A stretch of 9,058 nt of DNA, taken from NCBI GenBank assembly GCA_964387095.1, contig CAYLVH010000076.1:1-9058 (forward strand). The letters are read 5' to 3'. Source of the DNA: JAJQBJ01 sp964387095. GTDB taxonomy: Bacteria; Bacillota; Clostridia; Oscillospirales; Oscillospiraceae. The notes beneath the pieces are model-generated. The model saw nothing but the letters and a program-made list of their open reading frames with translations, searched no databases and was not told the origin of the DNA. Positions 1 through 7,504 of the stretch are shown one piece after another. Both the position numbers and the translations under genes were made by a program. Within the stretch, counting starts at the first letter, position 1. Each line of letters begins with the position of its first letter.

Positions 1-331
1 TTAGATTCAGCCTGGTACAGCACAGCCCCGCCTCCCCCAGGGGCAGGGCCACCGGAATTTGATATTTTCGCTGAAAATAGCGGTGATTGGGGGAGTGGTC
101 CGTGTGCGCGTGGGTACCCAGGATCCCGATGGGCTTCAGCCCATGGGCCAGCAGCGTCCCCTCGATGGCCTCCCGCTGCCCCAGCAGGCCGGTGTCCAAC
201 AGGATACACTTGTCCTCCCCCACCCGGTACAGGGGAATCAGCTGCCAATCCGCCAGATACCAGGTGTTTCCCCTGGCCTGCAATAGATCCATGCGGCAGC
301 CGCCCTTTTCCGCCTCTCTGCGGGATCCCAT
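1..331 (-). CDS. Metallo-beta-lactamase-fold hydrolase, N-terminal part (runs off left edge)
   Basis: This is the first 110 codons of a minus-strand gene whose frame stays open to the window edge. My translation carries the family's metal-binding motif THAHTDH at residues 73-79 (HxHxDH), preceded by a strand-turn typical of the fold, CILLDTG (residues 42-48). Proteins with this fold are usually Zn- or Fe-dependent hydrolases or oxidoreductases; the visible part does not show the substrate. The start at 331 is chosen because a GGAGGA SD (338-343) lies six bases upstream. ATG codons at 337 (directly abutting that SD) and at 292 (no good SD) are less likely, although the residues between 331 and 292 look unlike a conserved domain. 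The gene begins two bases after the cyclase-family gene ends, so translational coupling is likely. No signal peptide is seen. The fold call is firm; the specific function is unknown. Confidence 0.85.
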   Translation of the reverse strand, partial: MGSRREAEKGGCRMDLLQARGNTWYLADWQLIPLYRVGEDKCILLDTGLLGQREAIEGTLLAHGLKPIGILGTHAHTDHSPNHRYFQRKYQIPVALPLGEAGLCCTRLNL

Positions 332-333
332 TC

Positions 334-939
334 TCATTCCTCCAAAATCGCGATTGCCCGGCAGGGCGCGCCGTCCGCCCGCTTCCACTTCATGGGAAGG
401 GCGACAAACTGGAAGGACTTTTCCCCCAGCTGTTCCAGATTGCACAGCCCCTCGATGAGTATGAGTCCGCTGTTCAGCAGGATATGATGGTTTATCAGCT
501 CGGTTTCGCTGTTGTCTGCGGAGGGCGTGTCCATTCCCACGCCCATCAGCCCCGCGATGGACAGGATGGCGGCATTCCGGCTGCTGATGGCGGGATAGTC
601 CTGGTAAAACTCCCCTCCGCTTCTCCGCTCTGCCCAGCCGAAGTCCAGCAGAACAAAATCCAGGGAGCGCATGTCAACCTGCCCGAAGTCCGTGTTCCAG
701 GGGAACACCTGTGCCCTGCCCAGGAAATGATTCACCGGCACCTCGTCCAGGGTCGCCCCCTTCAGTGACATGTGCGCCGGGGCGTCAATATGCGTCCCCG
801 TATGGGAGCCGAAGGACAGCCTTGCCAGGCGGCACGGATCCTTTGGCATCTCCGCAACGGGAGAAATCTTCACCTCCGGATCCCCTGGATAAACCTCCAT
901 GCTGTCCCGAATGGTTACGGTTAAGTCAACAAGCCTCAT
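334..939 (-). CDS. Cyclase-family metal-dependent hydrolase (kynurenine formamidase / isatin hydrolase-like)
   Basis: This 201-residue protein belongs to the cyclase family (Pfam Cyclase, PF04199), whose members include KynB-type arylformamidases (about 210 residues) and isatin hydrolases; its length fits. The N-terminus has the usual DLT...VYPGDP arrangement (residues 5-21). The metal-binding signature HTGTHIDAPAH is complete at residues 46-56 (H46, H50, D52, H56). A family-like MDTPSAD segment follows at 136-142, and a histidine pair with a downstream glutamate (H151, H152, E163) fits the active-site C-terminal half. No signal peptide is visible, so it is probably cytoplasmic. The start at 939 has a GGAGGT SD seven bases upstream. 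The gene lies 23 nt after mnmG and is coupled to the metallo-beta-lactamase-fold gene. Known family reactions are hydrolyses of amide or lactam-like bonds. No tryptophan-degradation genes are present, so naming it KynB would be unsupported. Confidence 0.9.
   Translation of the reverse strand: MRLVDLTVTIRDSMEVYPGDPEVKISPVAEMPKDPCRLARLSFGSHTGTHIDAPAHMSLKGATLDEVPVNHFLGRAQVFPWNTDFGQVDMRSLDFVLLDFGWAERRSGGEFYQDYPAISSRNAAILSIAGLMGVGMDTPSADNSETELINHHILLNSGLILIEGLCNLEQLGEKSFQFVALPMKWKRADGAPCRAIAILEE
338..343 (-). promoter_or_regulatory. Shine-Dalgarno GGAGGA inside the 3' end of the cyclase gene
   Basis: On the minus strand GGAGGA is followed by ATGAGA and then ATG at 331, a six-base spacing that selects 331 as the start of the metallo-beta-lactamase-fold gene. 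The SD lies within the last codons of the upstream cyclase-family gene, whose TGA occupies 336-334. Ribosomes finishing the first gene would be positioned to start the second. Confidence 0.7.
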
Positions 940-962
940 TGCTGTTACCTCCGCGTCTTTTA

Positions 963-2834
963 TTATGACCCCGCCTTTTCCAGCCAGATCATCAGGGCGG
1001 CAATATCCGCCGGACTCACCCCGGAAATCCGGCTGGCCTGGCCCAGGTTCATGGGCCGAATCTGCTCCAGCTTTTCCCGGGCCTCCAGCCGCAGGCCCTG
1101 TAACCTAGCATAATCCAAGTCCTCCGGAAGCCTGTGGCCCTCCATTTTTCGGAATTCCTCCAGCTTGCGGTTCTGGCGGTCGATGTAGCCCTGATACTTC
1201 ATGGTGATCTCAACCTGCTCCACCACGTCCTTGCTCAGGCCCTCCTCTGCCTCGCCCAGGCGTCGCAGATACTCATAGGTGATCCTGGGCCGCCGCAGAA
1301 GGTCCCCCAAGCGGGCGCCGTTGGGGGCGGGTGGTTCCCCCAATTCGGCCAACAGGTTGTCCAGCCTCTCACCGGGGGCCACGCCTGTGTGCTCCAGACG
1401 CTTGCACTCCTTCGCCACGGCGGCGTATTTGGCCTGGACCTTGGCCATGGTCTCGTCGTCCACCAGCCCAATGGTGTGCCCCACCGGCGTCAGCCGCTGA
1501 TCCGCATTGTCCTGGCGGTGGATCAGGCGGTACTCCGTCCGGCTGGTCATCATGCGGTAAGGCTCGTTGGTGCCCTTGGTCACCAGGTCGTCCACCAACA
1601 CGCCGATATAGCCCTGATCCCTCCGCAGGATCATGGGCTCCCGCCCCAGCACCTTCAGGGCCGCGTTGACCCCAGCCACAAAGCCCTGGGCCGCCGCCTC
1701 CTCGTAGCCGGAGGAGCCGTTGAACTGCCCGGCGCCGTACAGGCCGGAGATGCGCTTGGTTTCCAGGGTCAGCTTCAATTCCCTGGGGTCGATGCAGTCG
1801 TATTCGATGGCGTAGCCGCAGCGGGTCATCTCCGCCCCCTCTAGGCCGGGAACGGTATGCAGCATTTCAATCTGCACATCCTCCGGCATGGAGGTGGAAA
1901 AGCCCTGGATGTACAGCTCCTCTGTGTTCAGGCCCATGGGCTCCACAAACAGCTGATGGCGGGGCTTGTCCGCAAAGCGGACGATCTTTGTCTCAATCGA
2001 CGGGCAATAGCGGGGGCCGGTACTCTCGATGACCCCATTATACAGGGGGGAGCGGTCCAGGTTTGCCCGGATGATCTCATGGGTTTTTTCGTTGGTATAG
2101 GTCAAATAACACACCGCCTGGTTATTCAACGGGCGGCGGGTGGAAAAGGAAAAGGGCAGAGGGTCCTCGTCGCCGTACTGGATCTCCATTTTTGAGAAAT
2201 CCACGCTGCGGGCATTGACCCTTGGAGGGGTGCCCGTCTTGAACCGGCGCAGCCCCAGGCCCAGCTCCTTCAGGCAGCCGGTCAGGGACAGGGCAGCCTG
2301 CAAGCCGTCCGGGCCGGAGTCCCGGATCACCTGGCCCACGATGGTGCGCCCCCCTAAATAGGTGCCGGTGGCGATGACCACAGCCCGCACCTGGTAGGTG
2401 GCCCCGGTATGGGTGCGAACCCCGGTGACCTGCCCGTCCTCTGTCAGGATTTCGGTGATCTCCACCTGCTTCAGAAACAGATTCTCCTGCTGTTCCAAGG
2501 TCTGCTTCATGACCTCCTGATAGCGGCGGCGGTCCGCCTGAGCCCGCAGGGAGTGTACCGCTGGGCCTTTGCCCCGGTTTAGAGTGCGGTACTGAATGCA
2601 GGCCTTGTCCGCTGCCCGGGCCATTTCTCCGCCCAGGGCGTCCAGCTCCCGGACCAAATGCCCCTTTCCGGTGCCGCCGATGGCGGGATTGCAGGGCATG
2701 TTGCCCACGGCGTCCAGATTGACGGAAAAGCACAGGGTCCGGCAGCCCAGCCTCGCGCTGGCCAGCGCCGCTTCAATCCCGGCATGGCCCGCGCCAATGA
2801 CCGCGACATCATAGGTCCCTGCGGCATATGGCAT
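963..2834 (-). CDS. mnmG: tRNA uridine-5-carboxymethylaminomethyl modification enzyme MnmG (GidA)
   Basis: MnmG is a FAD enzyme that works with the GTPase MnmE to install cmnm5 on uridine 34 of certain tRNAs, which supports accurate decoding at the wobble position. At 623 residues the protein is full length (about 629 in E. coli). The N-terminal FAD-binding GAGHAG is at residues 14-19. The signature around MPCNPAIGGTGKGH (46-59) contains the conserved Cys48. RYCPSIE (275-281) contains Cys277, matching the second conserved cysteine of the family. The second signature, GLYGAGQFNGSSGYEEAAAQG, spans 364-384. The C-terminal helical domain ends in the usual SRISGVSPADI (601-611). The start at 2834 has TAGGAG about ten bases upstream. 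It is normally found next to mnmE and rsmG near the origin, but here it sits between a helicase and two small hydrolases. It probably heads the minus-strand operon with them. Confidence 0.97.
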   Translation of the reverse strand: MPYAAGTYDVAVIGAGHAGIEAALASARLGCRTLCFSVNLDAVGNMPCNPAIGGTGKGHLVRELDALGGEMARAADKACIQYRTLNRGKGPAVHSLRAQADRRRYQEVMKQTLEQQENLFLKQVEITEILTEDGQVTGVRTHTGATYQVRAVVIATGTYLGGRTIVGQVIRDSGPDGLQAALSLTGCLKELGLGLRRFKTGTPPRVNARSVDFSKMEIQYGDEDPLPFSFSTRRPLNNQAVCYLTYTNEKTHEIIRANLDRSPLYNGVIESTGPRYCPSIETKIVRFADKPRHQLFVEPMGLNTEELYIQGFSTSMPEDVQIEMLHTVPGLEGAEMTRCGYAIEYDCIDPRELKLTLETKRISGLYGAGQFNGSSGYEEAAAQGFVAGVNAALKVLGREPMILRRDQGYIGVLVDDLVTKGTNEPYRMMTSRTEYRLIHRQDNADQRLTPVGHTIGLVDDETMAKVQAKYAAVAKECKRLEHTGVAPGERLDNLLAELGEPPAPNGARLGDLLRRPRITYEYLRRLGEAEEGLSKDVVEQVEITMKYQGYIDRQNRKLEEFRKMEGHRLPEDLDYARLQGLRLEAREKLEQIRPMNLGQASRISGVSPADIAALMIWLEKAGS

Positions 2835-2856
2835 GATGCTTCATCTCCTAAATCAT

Positions 2857-2886
2857 AAGAAAACCGGCGGACGGTTCTCGTCCGCC
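2857..2886 (-). terminator. Intrinsic terminator after the helicase gene
   Basis: Just past the helicase stop codon the minus strand forms an 8-bp GC-rich stem, GGCGGACG / CGTCCGCC (2886-2879 and 2873-2866), with the 5-nt loop AGAAC. It is followed by GGTTTTCTT. This has the shape of a Rho-independent terminator with a short U-tract offset by two G residues, so it is probably only partly efficient. It lies 22 bases upstream of the mnmG start. Confidence 0.7.
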
Positions 2887-2892
2887 AGCAAA

Positions 2893-4929
2893 TCAGTCCT
2901 TTGTAATATAATAGGGTTTCATGAGAGACTTCTGTTCTGTGGAGTCCTTCTGCGTGGCGTAATGGGAGCGCTCCATGACCGGCGGCCGGCTATCCCTGCG
3001 GCGCTTTTTCTTCTGCACCTGCAGCAGGCGACCCTGGGGCGGCTGAACGGAGGCCACCTGGACAGGCGCCGCCTTGCGCTTCTGCCCAGCAGGCTTCTTC
3101 CCGCCGTTTTTCTTTGCCGCCGCCTTTTTCGGCTTGGCTGTTTCCCCCTTGGCGGCGGGCTTGGCCGTTTGAGCAGTCCCTTTCACCGCCTGCTTCTTTT
3201 CTGCCTTTCCCTGCTTCACAGGTGCCTCCTGTTTTTTGGGTTCCTGCTTCTTGGGCTTCTCAGGCTCACGATAAGCTCGCCCGCCCCGCTCCTGGGCGTA
3301 GGCAGTATGATACCGGGAGCTGTGGGTGGCAAACATCCGGTCTGTGGCGTCCACATACTTGTCCGCAGGCTTTCCCTGCTTGCTCCACTGGGCCAGCAGA
3401 GGGAACTCGGAGTAGTCATATTCCTGATCGTCCTCCGGCAAATCCTTCAGAAAATCCTCCAGATTGCCCGTCCGGACAGGGCGGGTGTATGGGCGCTTCT
3501 TCGGGGTCTTTTCCGCCGGGGCAGCGTCCTCCGCCCGCTTCGGCTTGGCCTTGTTCCCCTTGGGTTCTTCCTTCACCGGCGTCTCCTGGGGGACAGGCTT
3601 GGAGACCTTCTTTGTCTCCAGCTGAGGCTTGTCCTCCGGCAGCCCCGCGGCCACGCGGTTAGCCTTGCGCTTCCGTTCCTGAGCTGCCGCCTTGTTGGCC
3701 TCATCCCTTGTCCGGCGCTGTTCCTTGGCAGCAGCCCGGGCCTCTTGATCCTCCGGGTTGATGGTGCGGCCGCGCTTGTCCTTCTTGGGCGCTTCCAGAA
3801 CCACCATGGGGTAGGAATGGTCGCTGACCACAGGAATCTTTCTCCCCAACAGCTTTTCAATCTCTTGGAGCAGCGACTTCTCTCCGAAGTCGCAGAAGGA
3901 AATGGCCACGCCCTCGTGCCCCGCCCGGCCGGTACGACCAATGCGGTGGACATAGGTCTCCGGCACCTCCGGCAGGTTGTAATTGAACACAAAGGGCAGT
4001 TCTTCAATATCCAAGCCCCTGGCCGCAATATCCGTGGCCACCAGCACCCGGACGGTGCCCTCCTTGAAGCCCGCCAGCGCGTTCTGTCGGGCGGTCTGGC
4101 TCTTATTCCCATGGATGGCAGCGGCGCTGATCCCCCGCTTGACCAGGTCCCCGGCCACCCTGTTGGCGCCGTACTTCGTCCGGGTGAACACCAGCGCGGA
4201 GGAAACCTGGTTCTCCTCCAACAAGTCCGCCAGAAGGGCGGTTTTGTTATTCTTGTCCACAAAATAGAGGCGCTGCTGAATGATCTCCACCGGAGAGGAG
4301 ACTGGGTTGACCGTCACCCGGACAGGATTGTGCAGCAGGGAATCCACCAGCCGGGTGATCTCCTTGGGCATGGTGGCGGAGAAGAACAGGGTCTGCTTCT
4401 TTTTGGGCAGCCAATCCAGGATCCGTTTCACGTCGTGGACGAAGCCCATATCCAGCATCCGGTCCGCCTCATCCAGGACCAGGGTCTCCAGATGGCTCAT
4501 GTCAACGAGGCCCTGATCGTGAAGATCCTGTAGGCGGCCAGGGGTGGCCACCAAAATGTCCGCACCCTCCCTCAGGGCGGCCACCTGGGGCACCTGGGAG
4601 ACGCCGCCAAAAATAACCACGCTGCGCAGGGGCAGATATTTTCCATAGGCCTCAAAGCATTCCTGAATCTGAATGGCCAGCTCCCGGGTGGGGGTGAGCA
4701 CCAAGGCCCGGACAGGGTGAGACTCGTCTGGCTTGGCATTCAGCCGCTGAAGAATGGGAACCGCGAAGGCGCAGGTTTTTCCCGTTCCAGTCTGGGCGCA
4801 GCCCAACACATCCCGGCCCTTCAGCGCAGGGGGAATGGCTTTTTCCTGGATGAGGGTGGGGGTCTGATACCCCTGTTCCCTCAATGCCTCCAAAATGGGT
4901 TTGATAATGTTAAGTGATTCAAATTTCAT
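2893..4929 (-). CDS. DEAD-box RNA helicase, RhlE/CshA-like, with long basic C-terminal tail
   Basis: This is an ATP-dependent RNA helicase of superfamily 2, expected to remodel structured RNA in the cytoplasm (ribosome assembly, mRNA turnover, cold adaptation in relatives). The core occupies residues 1-370 with every motif present: Q motif (F3 to Q28), AQTGTGKT (45-52), PTRELA (80-85), TPGR (129-132), DEAD (153-156), SAT (184-186), ATDIAARGLDI (298-308) and HRIGRTGR (328-335). The next 300 or so residues form a Lys/Ala/Pro/Glu-rich tail, probably disordered and RNA-binding, interrupted by a more complex island around 486-556. No DbpA-type RNA-binding domain is obvious, so the exact subfamily is unsure. 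The start at 4929 matches the normal N-terminus, although its SD (AAAGGA) is 13 bases away and can pair with downstream bases. It is divergent from spoIIE and is followed by an intrinsic terminator. Confidence 0.95.
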   Translation of the reverse strand: MKFESLNIIKPILEALREQGYQTPTLIQEKAIPPALKGRDVLGCAQTGTGKTCAFAVPILQRLNAKPDESHPVRALVLTPTRELAIQIQECFEAYGKYLPLRSVVIFGGVSQVPQVAALREGADILVATPGRLQDLHDQGLVDMSHLETLVLDEADRMLDMGFVHDVKRILDWLPKKKQTLFFSATMPKEITRLVDSLLHNPVRVTVNPVSSPVEIIQQRLYFVDKNNKTALLADLLEENQVSSALVFTRTKYGANRVAGDLVKRGISAAAIHGNKSQTARQNALAGFKEGTVRVLVATDIAARGLDIEELPFVFNYNLPEVPETYVHRIGRTGRAGHEGVAISFCDFGEKSLLQEIEKLLGRKIPVVSDHSYPMVVLEAPKKDKRGRTINPEDQEARAAAKEQRRTRDEANKAAAQERKRKANRVAAGLPEDKPQLETKKVSKPVPQETPVKEEPKGNKAKPKRAEDAAPAEKTPKKRPYTRPVRTGNLEDFLKDLPEDDQEYDYSEFPLLAQWSKQGKPADKYVDATDRMFATHSSRYHTAYAQERGGRAYREPEKPKKQEPKKQEAPVKQGKAEKKQAVKGTAQTAKPAAKGETAKPKKAAAKKNGGKKPAGQKRKAAPVQVASVQPPQGRLLQVQKKKRRRDSRPPVMERSHYATQKDSTEQKSLMKPYYITKD

Positions 4930-4974
4930 ATAAAAGGTTCGTTCCTTTATTCATAATCACCGCTTTCCGCAGTG
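4930..4974 (-). promoter_or_regulatory. Structured 5' leader of the helicase mRNA (two hairpins, SD sequestered)
   Basis: The roughly 58-nt leader predicted from the promoter contains two inverted repeats on the minus strand. The first is CACTGC / GCGGTG (4974-4969 and 4963-4958) around the loop GGAAA, six pairs including one G-U. The second is AAAGG / CCTTT (4948-4944 and 4937-4933) around the loop AACGAA; it buries the only candidate SD and ends next to the start codon. The second stem is short and would be weak alone. A role in autoregulation or temperature response is inference only. Confidence 0.35.
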
Positions 4975-4994
4975 TTGCATACCATATCAGTTTT

Positions 4995-5023
4995 AGTATA
5001 ACAGGAAACCGATTGAATTGCAA
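4995..5023 (-). promoter_or_regulatory. Sigma-A promoter of the DEAD-box helicase gene
   Basis: On the minus strand TTGCAA (5023-5018) is followed after exactly 17 bases by TATACT (5000-4995). This is a good housekeeping promoter with a near-consensus -10. Transcription would start near 4987-4988, giving a leader of about 58 nt before the helicase ATG. It is divergent from the proposed spoIIE promoter. Confidence 0.75.
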
Positions 5024-5082
5024 GATGGCGTGATTTCCCTTTCCCGGAGTATTTCCCGACTGCTTTCTTTCCTACCTCTTTT

Positions 5083-5088
5083 TATACT
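5083..5088 (+). promoter_or_regulatory. Candidate -10 element of the spoIIE promoter
   Basis: TATACT at 5083-5088 lies 33 bases upstream of the spoIIE start, within the AT-rich run TTTTTATACTAAATAC. The hexamer 17 bases upstream (CTGCTT, 5060-5065) is a poor -35. A good -10 with a weak -35 is what one expects of a promoter that needs an activator. In Bacillus, spoIIE is read by sigma-A with Spo0A-phosphate, but I see no canonical 0A box (TGTCGAA or its complement) here. Confidence 0.45.
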
Positions 5089-5121
5089 AAATACAAACTG
5101 AATACGGAAGGATGGAATTAC

Positions 5122-7503
5122 ATGAAGGTGAAGGACATATTCCTCACGCAGCTTCGCCAATTTGGGACCCAGGCCCGCTCGGTGTTGCAGTCCGCCCTGG
5201 ACACCCCCCTGATTACCCAAGGGGTTTCCTGCGCCGCCTGGCTGCTGATGGGGCATCTTTTGGCCCGAGGGCAAATCGGCGGGCAATGCACCCCCTTTGG
5301 CCTGGGGCTCATCAGGGCCGCGGGGCCGGGAGCCGGAGGGGCCGCCGCCCTGGTAGGCGTCTGCCTGGGCGCGGTTTCCGCCGTGGGGCTGACAGACGGG
5401 CTTCGCTATGCGGCCATCGCTGTACTAATCTATGCGGTGGCGTTCGCCTTTTATGACACCCGGCTGTTCCGGACGTTCTGTTTTATGCCGCTGGTGGCCG
5501 GCGGCATGGATCTCCTGGTGGGCATCCCCCTTCTGTCGGAGCAGAACTGGGTCCCCCGGGCCATTGGGCTGCTCCTCCTGGAAGGGGCCCTCACCGCCGG
5601 GACGGTTTGGTGCTTCCGCCGGGCCTTGTTTCCCGCCGGGACCGCTCCGGGGATCTGCACCGATCTGGTACAGTGGTTCCGGAAAGAGCGGACGGAGGAC
5701 CCGGTTCAAGCCGCCTGCCTGTTCCTCCTGGCGGCGGCGCTCCTCTCCGCCCTGGCCCAATTCACCCTGGCGGGGCTTTCCCCGGCCCGCTGCTGCGGGC
5801 TGACAATCGTCCTCCTCCTGGGAACCTATTATTCCCCGGAAGCAGGCGCTTGCGCTGGGGTGCTCTTCGGCTTCGCGGTGGATCTGCCCCTGGCGGAGGC
5901 CTCTTATCACACCGCCCTGTTCTGCCTGTCTGGCATGGCAGCGGGCTTTTCCGGCCGAAGACACCGCTTCCGGGGGGCAGCCGCCTGCCTGGTCGCCGCG
6001 GTGCTAATCTCCGTAGCCTGGGAATATTCCTCCCTGGCCATGCTGGCTGAGGCCATGCTGGCAGGCGGTATTTTGCTGCTCCTCCCCCGGCGCTGGTTCT
6101 CCTCGGTGCGGCAGCGGGAGGTCCTCCCTCCCACAATCCCCCCGGCAATCCCCGCCATGGTTCAGGTTCGGGACCGTCTGGACGCTCAATCCGCCGCATT
6201 CCGCAGCATCTATGACAATCTGCGTGTCTCCCTCAGCGAATCCAGCGGGGAACCTCCGGAGCCTATGCTGGTTTTTATCCGGGCTTCGGAGCGGATCTGC
6301 ATCAGCTGCATCAAGCGCAACCGCTGTTGGCGGCAGCAGTACTCTGAAACCCGGTCCGCCCTGACCGGAGTCTTTCCCCGGCTCATCAAACGCGGCCGAG
6401 GGGTTCCCGAGGACTTCCCGCCTCAATTTATAGATCGCTGCACCCACTTTTCCGCCTACCTGGCGGCGGTCAACCAGGAGCTAGCCACCCTGTTGGCCCA
6501 GCGTCAATTTCAGGCCCGCATCCGGGAGAGTCGGACCGCCGTCTGCAGCCAATATCAGGAGCTGGCACACCTCCTTTCCGACGCAGCCTCTGCCCTCTCC
6601 GCCCGTCCCCACCTGGACAACATCCGCACCCGCAAGCTGGAGGGCTTTCTCCGGGGGCGGGGCATCCCCGCCCAGGGCCGCGTCATCTACGACCGCAGCG
6701 GCCACCTGATGGTGGAGCTGCTGGGCAGCGACCTCTCCCTGGCGGACACCCCGGAAATCATTGAGGCAGTGGCGGGGCTGCTCTCCCTCCCCCTGCGCCG
6801 GGGCTCCCTCAGTGCGGAGCCGGAGGGCCAATGCCTGACCCTGGTGCAGCTGGAGCCTTACTCCGTCTCCGCTGGAATCGCCTCCCTGCCCCGGGAGGGC
6901 AACAGCATCTCCGGGGACACCTGCCGGTGGTTCAAGGGGGCGGACGGTGTTCTCCGGGTGATCCTCTGTGACGGCATGGGCTGCGGGAAGGGGGCGGCCA
7001 GGGAGAGCAAGCTGGTCATCCGCCTGCTGGAGTGCCTTCTCCAGGCGGATTTGGAGCCTGAAGCCGCCCTGCGAACCGTCTGCAGCGCCATGGGCCTCCG
7101 GGGAGAGGCGGGCGGCGGCTACTCCACCATTGATTTGCTGACCATTGATTTATTCTCCTGCCAGGCGAACTTGTTCAAACTGGGGGCTGCCCCCTCCTAC
7201 CTCTGCCGGGACAGCCAAGTTCACCGCATTTCCGGCGGCTCCCTTCCCGCCAGGGCCTCCGGGGTGGCGCAGTCCCCCGCCGTCACCCATCTCCCCCTGG
7301 AACATGGGGACACCGTGCTGCTCATCAGCGACGGCATTTCCGACGGGCTGGACGACGACTGGCTCCGGAAGGCCCTTCTCAACGGGGGGAACCTAGACTC
7401 CCGCTCCCTGGCGCTGGCCCTGCTGAACCTGAGCTCCGCCCAGGGCGGCAGCCGGGACGACCGGACCGCAGTGGTTCTCCGAATTTCCAAACGTCTCAAG
7501 TGA
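5122..7503 (+). CDS. spoIIE: Stage II sporulation protein E (membrane-anchored PP2C phosphatase)
   Basis: SpoIIE dephosphorylates the anti-anti-sigma factor SpoIIAA, which releases sigma-F in the forespore; it also acts at the asymmetric septum. The protein is 793 residues (about 827 in B. subtilis). Residues 30-325 contain about ten hydrophobic segments, the usual polytopic membrane anchor. The linker has a cysteine cluster, C393-x2-C396-x5-C402-W403, of the sort I associate with clostridial SpoIIE. The PP2C-type domain fills the C-terminal third, with metal-ligand motifs CDGMGCGKGA (616-625), LLISDGISDG (733-742) and SRDDRTAVV (777-785). The start at 5122 has GGAAGGA nine bases upstream. 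The gene is divergent from the helicase. The tilS and hpt genes often found near spoIIE in Bacillus do not follow within this window. The phosphatase motifs appear intact. Confidence 0.97.
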   Translation: MKVKDIFLTQLRQFGTQARSVLQSALDTPLITQGVSCAAWLLMGHLLARGQIGGQCTPFGLGLIRAAGPGAGGAAALVGVCLGAVSAVGLTDGLRYAAIAVLIYAVAFAFYDTRLFRTFCFMPLVAGGMDLLVGIPLLSEQNWVPRAIGLLLLEGALTAGTVWCFRRALFPAGTAPGICTDLVQWFRKERTEDPVQAACLFLLAAALLSALAQFTLAGLSPARCCGLTIVLLLGTYYSPEAGACAGVLFGFAVDLPLAEASYHTALFCLSGMAAGFSGRRHRFRGAAACLVAAVLISVAWEYSSLAMLAEAMLAGGILLLLPRRWFSSVRQREVLPPTIPPAIPAMVQVRDRLDAQSAAFRSIYDNLRVSLSESSGEPPEPMLVFIRASERICISCIKRNRCWRQQYSETRSALTGVFPRLIKRGRGVPEDFPPQFIDRCTHFSAYLAAVNQELATLLAQRQFQARIRESRTAVCSQYQELAHLLSDAASALSARPHLDNIRTRKLEGFLRGRGIPAQGRVIYDRSGHLMVELLGSDLSLADTPEIIEAVAGLLSLPLRRGSLSAEPEGQCLTLVQLEPYSVSAGIASLPREGNSISGDTCRWFKGADGVLRVILCDGMGCGKGAARESKLVIRLLECLLQADLEPEAALRTVCSAMGLRGEAGGGYSTIDLLTIDLFSCQANLFKLGAAPSYLCRDSQVHRISGGSLPARASGVAQSPAVTHLPLEHGDTVLLISDGISDGLDDDWLRKALLNGGNLDSRSLALALLNLSSAQGGSRDDRTAVVLRISKRLK

Positions 7504-7504
7504 C

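Noticed and set aside
1134..1844. A 236-codon plus-strand open frame opposite mnmG
   Set aside because: It is an antisense shadow of mnmG, rich in His, Leu, Gly and Gln, with no motif and no ribosome binding site.
2833..4533. A 566-codon plus-strand open frame opposite the helicase gene
   Set aside because: It is the antisense shadow of a clear DEAD-box helicase. Its translation is Leu/Arg/Gly/Pro-rich without recognisable motifs, and it has no SD; GC-rich codon bias explains the missing stops.
5050..5066. Degenerate Spo0A box in ATTTCCCGACTGC
   Set aside because: Only four of seven positions fit the 0A box in the best register, so it is not reported as a site.
5425..6831. Several minus-strand open frames of 116-179 codons inside spoIIE
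   Set aside because: All lie antisense to conserved SpoIIE sequence and have compositions typical of GC-rich shadow frames.
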